A stretch of 6,645 nt of DNA, taken from assembly GCA_028700095.1 (NCBI GenBank), contig JAQVTJ010000092.1, positions 1-6,645 of the forward strand, given 5' to 3'. The notes under the pieces are model-generated. The model was given only the letters and a program-made list of their open reading frames with translations, had not been told where the DNA came from and did no database searches. The first letter of the stretch is position 1, and each line of letters begins with the position of its first letter. The position numbers and the translations under genes are program-made. Positions 5,823 to 6,645 of the stretch are shown piece after piece. Source of the stretch: Methanobacterium sp. (GTDB lineage Archaea > Methanobacteriota > Methanobacteria > Methanobacteriales > Methanobacteriaceae).

Positions 5823-6645
5823 TTAGGTTTTTTGTCTTTTTAAAGTTGCAAAAATACCAATAAAACATAAAATTGTGCAAATTAAAAAAACTGTATGTAT
5901 ACTATTTAAAAGTGCAGGATACTCTAGGGTAGTTATTCGAACATTTCCAATAAATATTGCAAATACCATCAATGCAAGTCCCATACTAAATGTCTGACCT
6001 AAAAGTCGCATTGTACTTACCATGGCAGATGCAACTCCATAAAACTTTCTTTCAACAGAACCCATAATTGCATTGGTATTAGGAGATGAAAAGAAACCAA
6101 ATCCTGTTCCAATAATTATCAAACCCAACATAATAAATATTATACTGGTATTTTCATTGATAAATGCAAATAATAAAAGACCAAAAGTAGATAATGCCAT
6201 TCCTAATGCAGCTAATTTTTGTGGAACAAATTTATCTGAAAGTCTTCCTGCAATAGGTGCAAATATAGCCATCATAACTGGCTGTGCAACTAATATTAAA
6301 CCTGCTGATAAAGGATCTAATGCTTTAATATATTGTAAATATAAGCTTAATAGAAATGTTACAGCAAAGGTTGCACTATAATTAATTAAAGCAGCAAGAT
6401 TTGAAAATGCAAATGTTCTGTTTTTAAACATTTTAACATTAAGCACAGGACTTTCAAGCTTTAATTCATAGAATAAAAATCCTATAAATCCAATAATCCC
6501 GCCTATAACCAATATAATTCCTGTTATATTAGGTAATGTTGAAAATCCATACATAACCATTACAAGAACTATACTATAATATATAGAACCTTTAATATCG
6601 AATTTTTCCCCTTTACATGCTGCCCATTCATCATTTAATTTCCAA
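5823..6645 (-). CDS. DHA2-family MFS multidrug/proton antiporter, C-terminal part
   Basis: Major facilitator transporter of the 14-helix DHA2 (EmrB/QacA-like) group, which expels hydrophobic compounds in exchange for protons across the cytoplasmic membrane. The substrate cannot be read from sequence. On the minus strand the frame stays open to the right edge, adding 28 residues before the first Met codon at 6560, so that ATG is an internal Met. 273 residues are visible, out of about 460-500 expected. They begin with a cytosolic linker (WAACKGEKFDIKGS), then about eight hydrophobic spans matching helices 7-14. Hallmarks are the segment SNLAALINYSATFAVTFLLS, the motif-A-like loop GRLSDK at about 133-138, the conserved FFSSPNTNAIMG at about 184-195, and a short basic tail (LKRQKT). 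The gene is convergent with rad50 and functionally unrelated. Its promoter is beyond the window. Confidence 0.92.
   Translation of the reverse strand, partial: WKLNDEWAACKGEKFDIKGSIYYSIVLVMVMYGFSTLPNITGIILVIGGIIGFIGFLFYELKLESPVLNVKMFKNRTFAFSNLAALINYSATFAVTFLLSLYLQYIKALDPLSAGLILVAQPVMMAIFAPIAGRLSDKFVPQKLAALGMALSTFGLLLFAFINENTSIIFIMLGLIIIGTGFGFFSSPNTNAIMGSVERKFYGVASAMVSTMRLLGQTFSMGLALMVFAIFIGNVRITTLEYPALLNSIHTVFLICTILCFIGIFATLKRQKT

Noticed and set aside
6073..6381. Plus-strand 102-codon ORF
   Set aside because: It lies wholly antisense to the well-supported transporter and shows no recognisable domain.
6558..6560. Minus-strand ATG as the start of a 245-residue transporter
   Set aside because: The frame continues without a stop to base 6645 and encodes the typical DHA2 linker (DEWAACKGEKFDIKGS). 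The true start lies beyond the window.

Overview
The window reads as chromosomal DNA from a low-GC methanogenic archaeon, most probably of the Methanobacteriales (a Methanosphaera- or Methanobrevibacter-like organism). The reasons are an archaeal HerA-Mre11-Rad50 gene block, A/T-ending codons throughout, GGAGG-type ribosome binding sites, and a DHA2-type transporter like those common in gut methanogens. The genus is an inference from protein style and composition and has not been tested by any search.

Layout. (1) Positions 1-5217, plus strand: three packed genes, herA (5' end cut off by the window), mre11 and rad50. herA and mre11 overlap by 1 base, and mre11 and rad50 by 11 bases, so they look co-transcribed and translationally coupled. 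The promoter lies upstream of the window. (2) Positions 5218-5822: a 605-base spacer between convergent genes, about 20% G+C by hand count, with no conserved gene. It holds T-runs in both orientations, three small hairpins, a 9-base tandem repeat and one weak 48-codon hydrophobic ORF on the minus strand. (3) Positions 5823-6645, minus strand: the C-terminal half of a 14-helix major facilitator drug/proton antiporter. Its N-terminal half lies beyond the right edge.

How the genes work together. Mre11 (Mn-dependent nuclease) and Rad50 (SMC-like ATPase with a zinc hook) form the complex that senses and processes double-strand DNA ends. HerA is the hexameric DNA-pumping ATPase that, with the nuclease NurA, extends resection to give the 3' single strand used by RadA. 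NurA is not in the visible part, so it must be upstream, elsewhere or divergent. The transporter is an unrelated neighbour.

The repair operon is essentially canonical. The points most worth a second look are a glutamate in Mre11 at the place of the conserved catalytic histidine of motif II (Pyrococcus His52), and the contents of the long AT-rich convergent spacer. I see no clear new defence or mobile system here.
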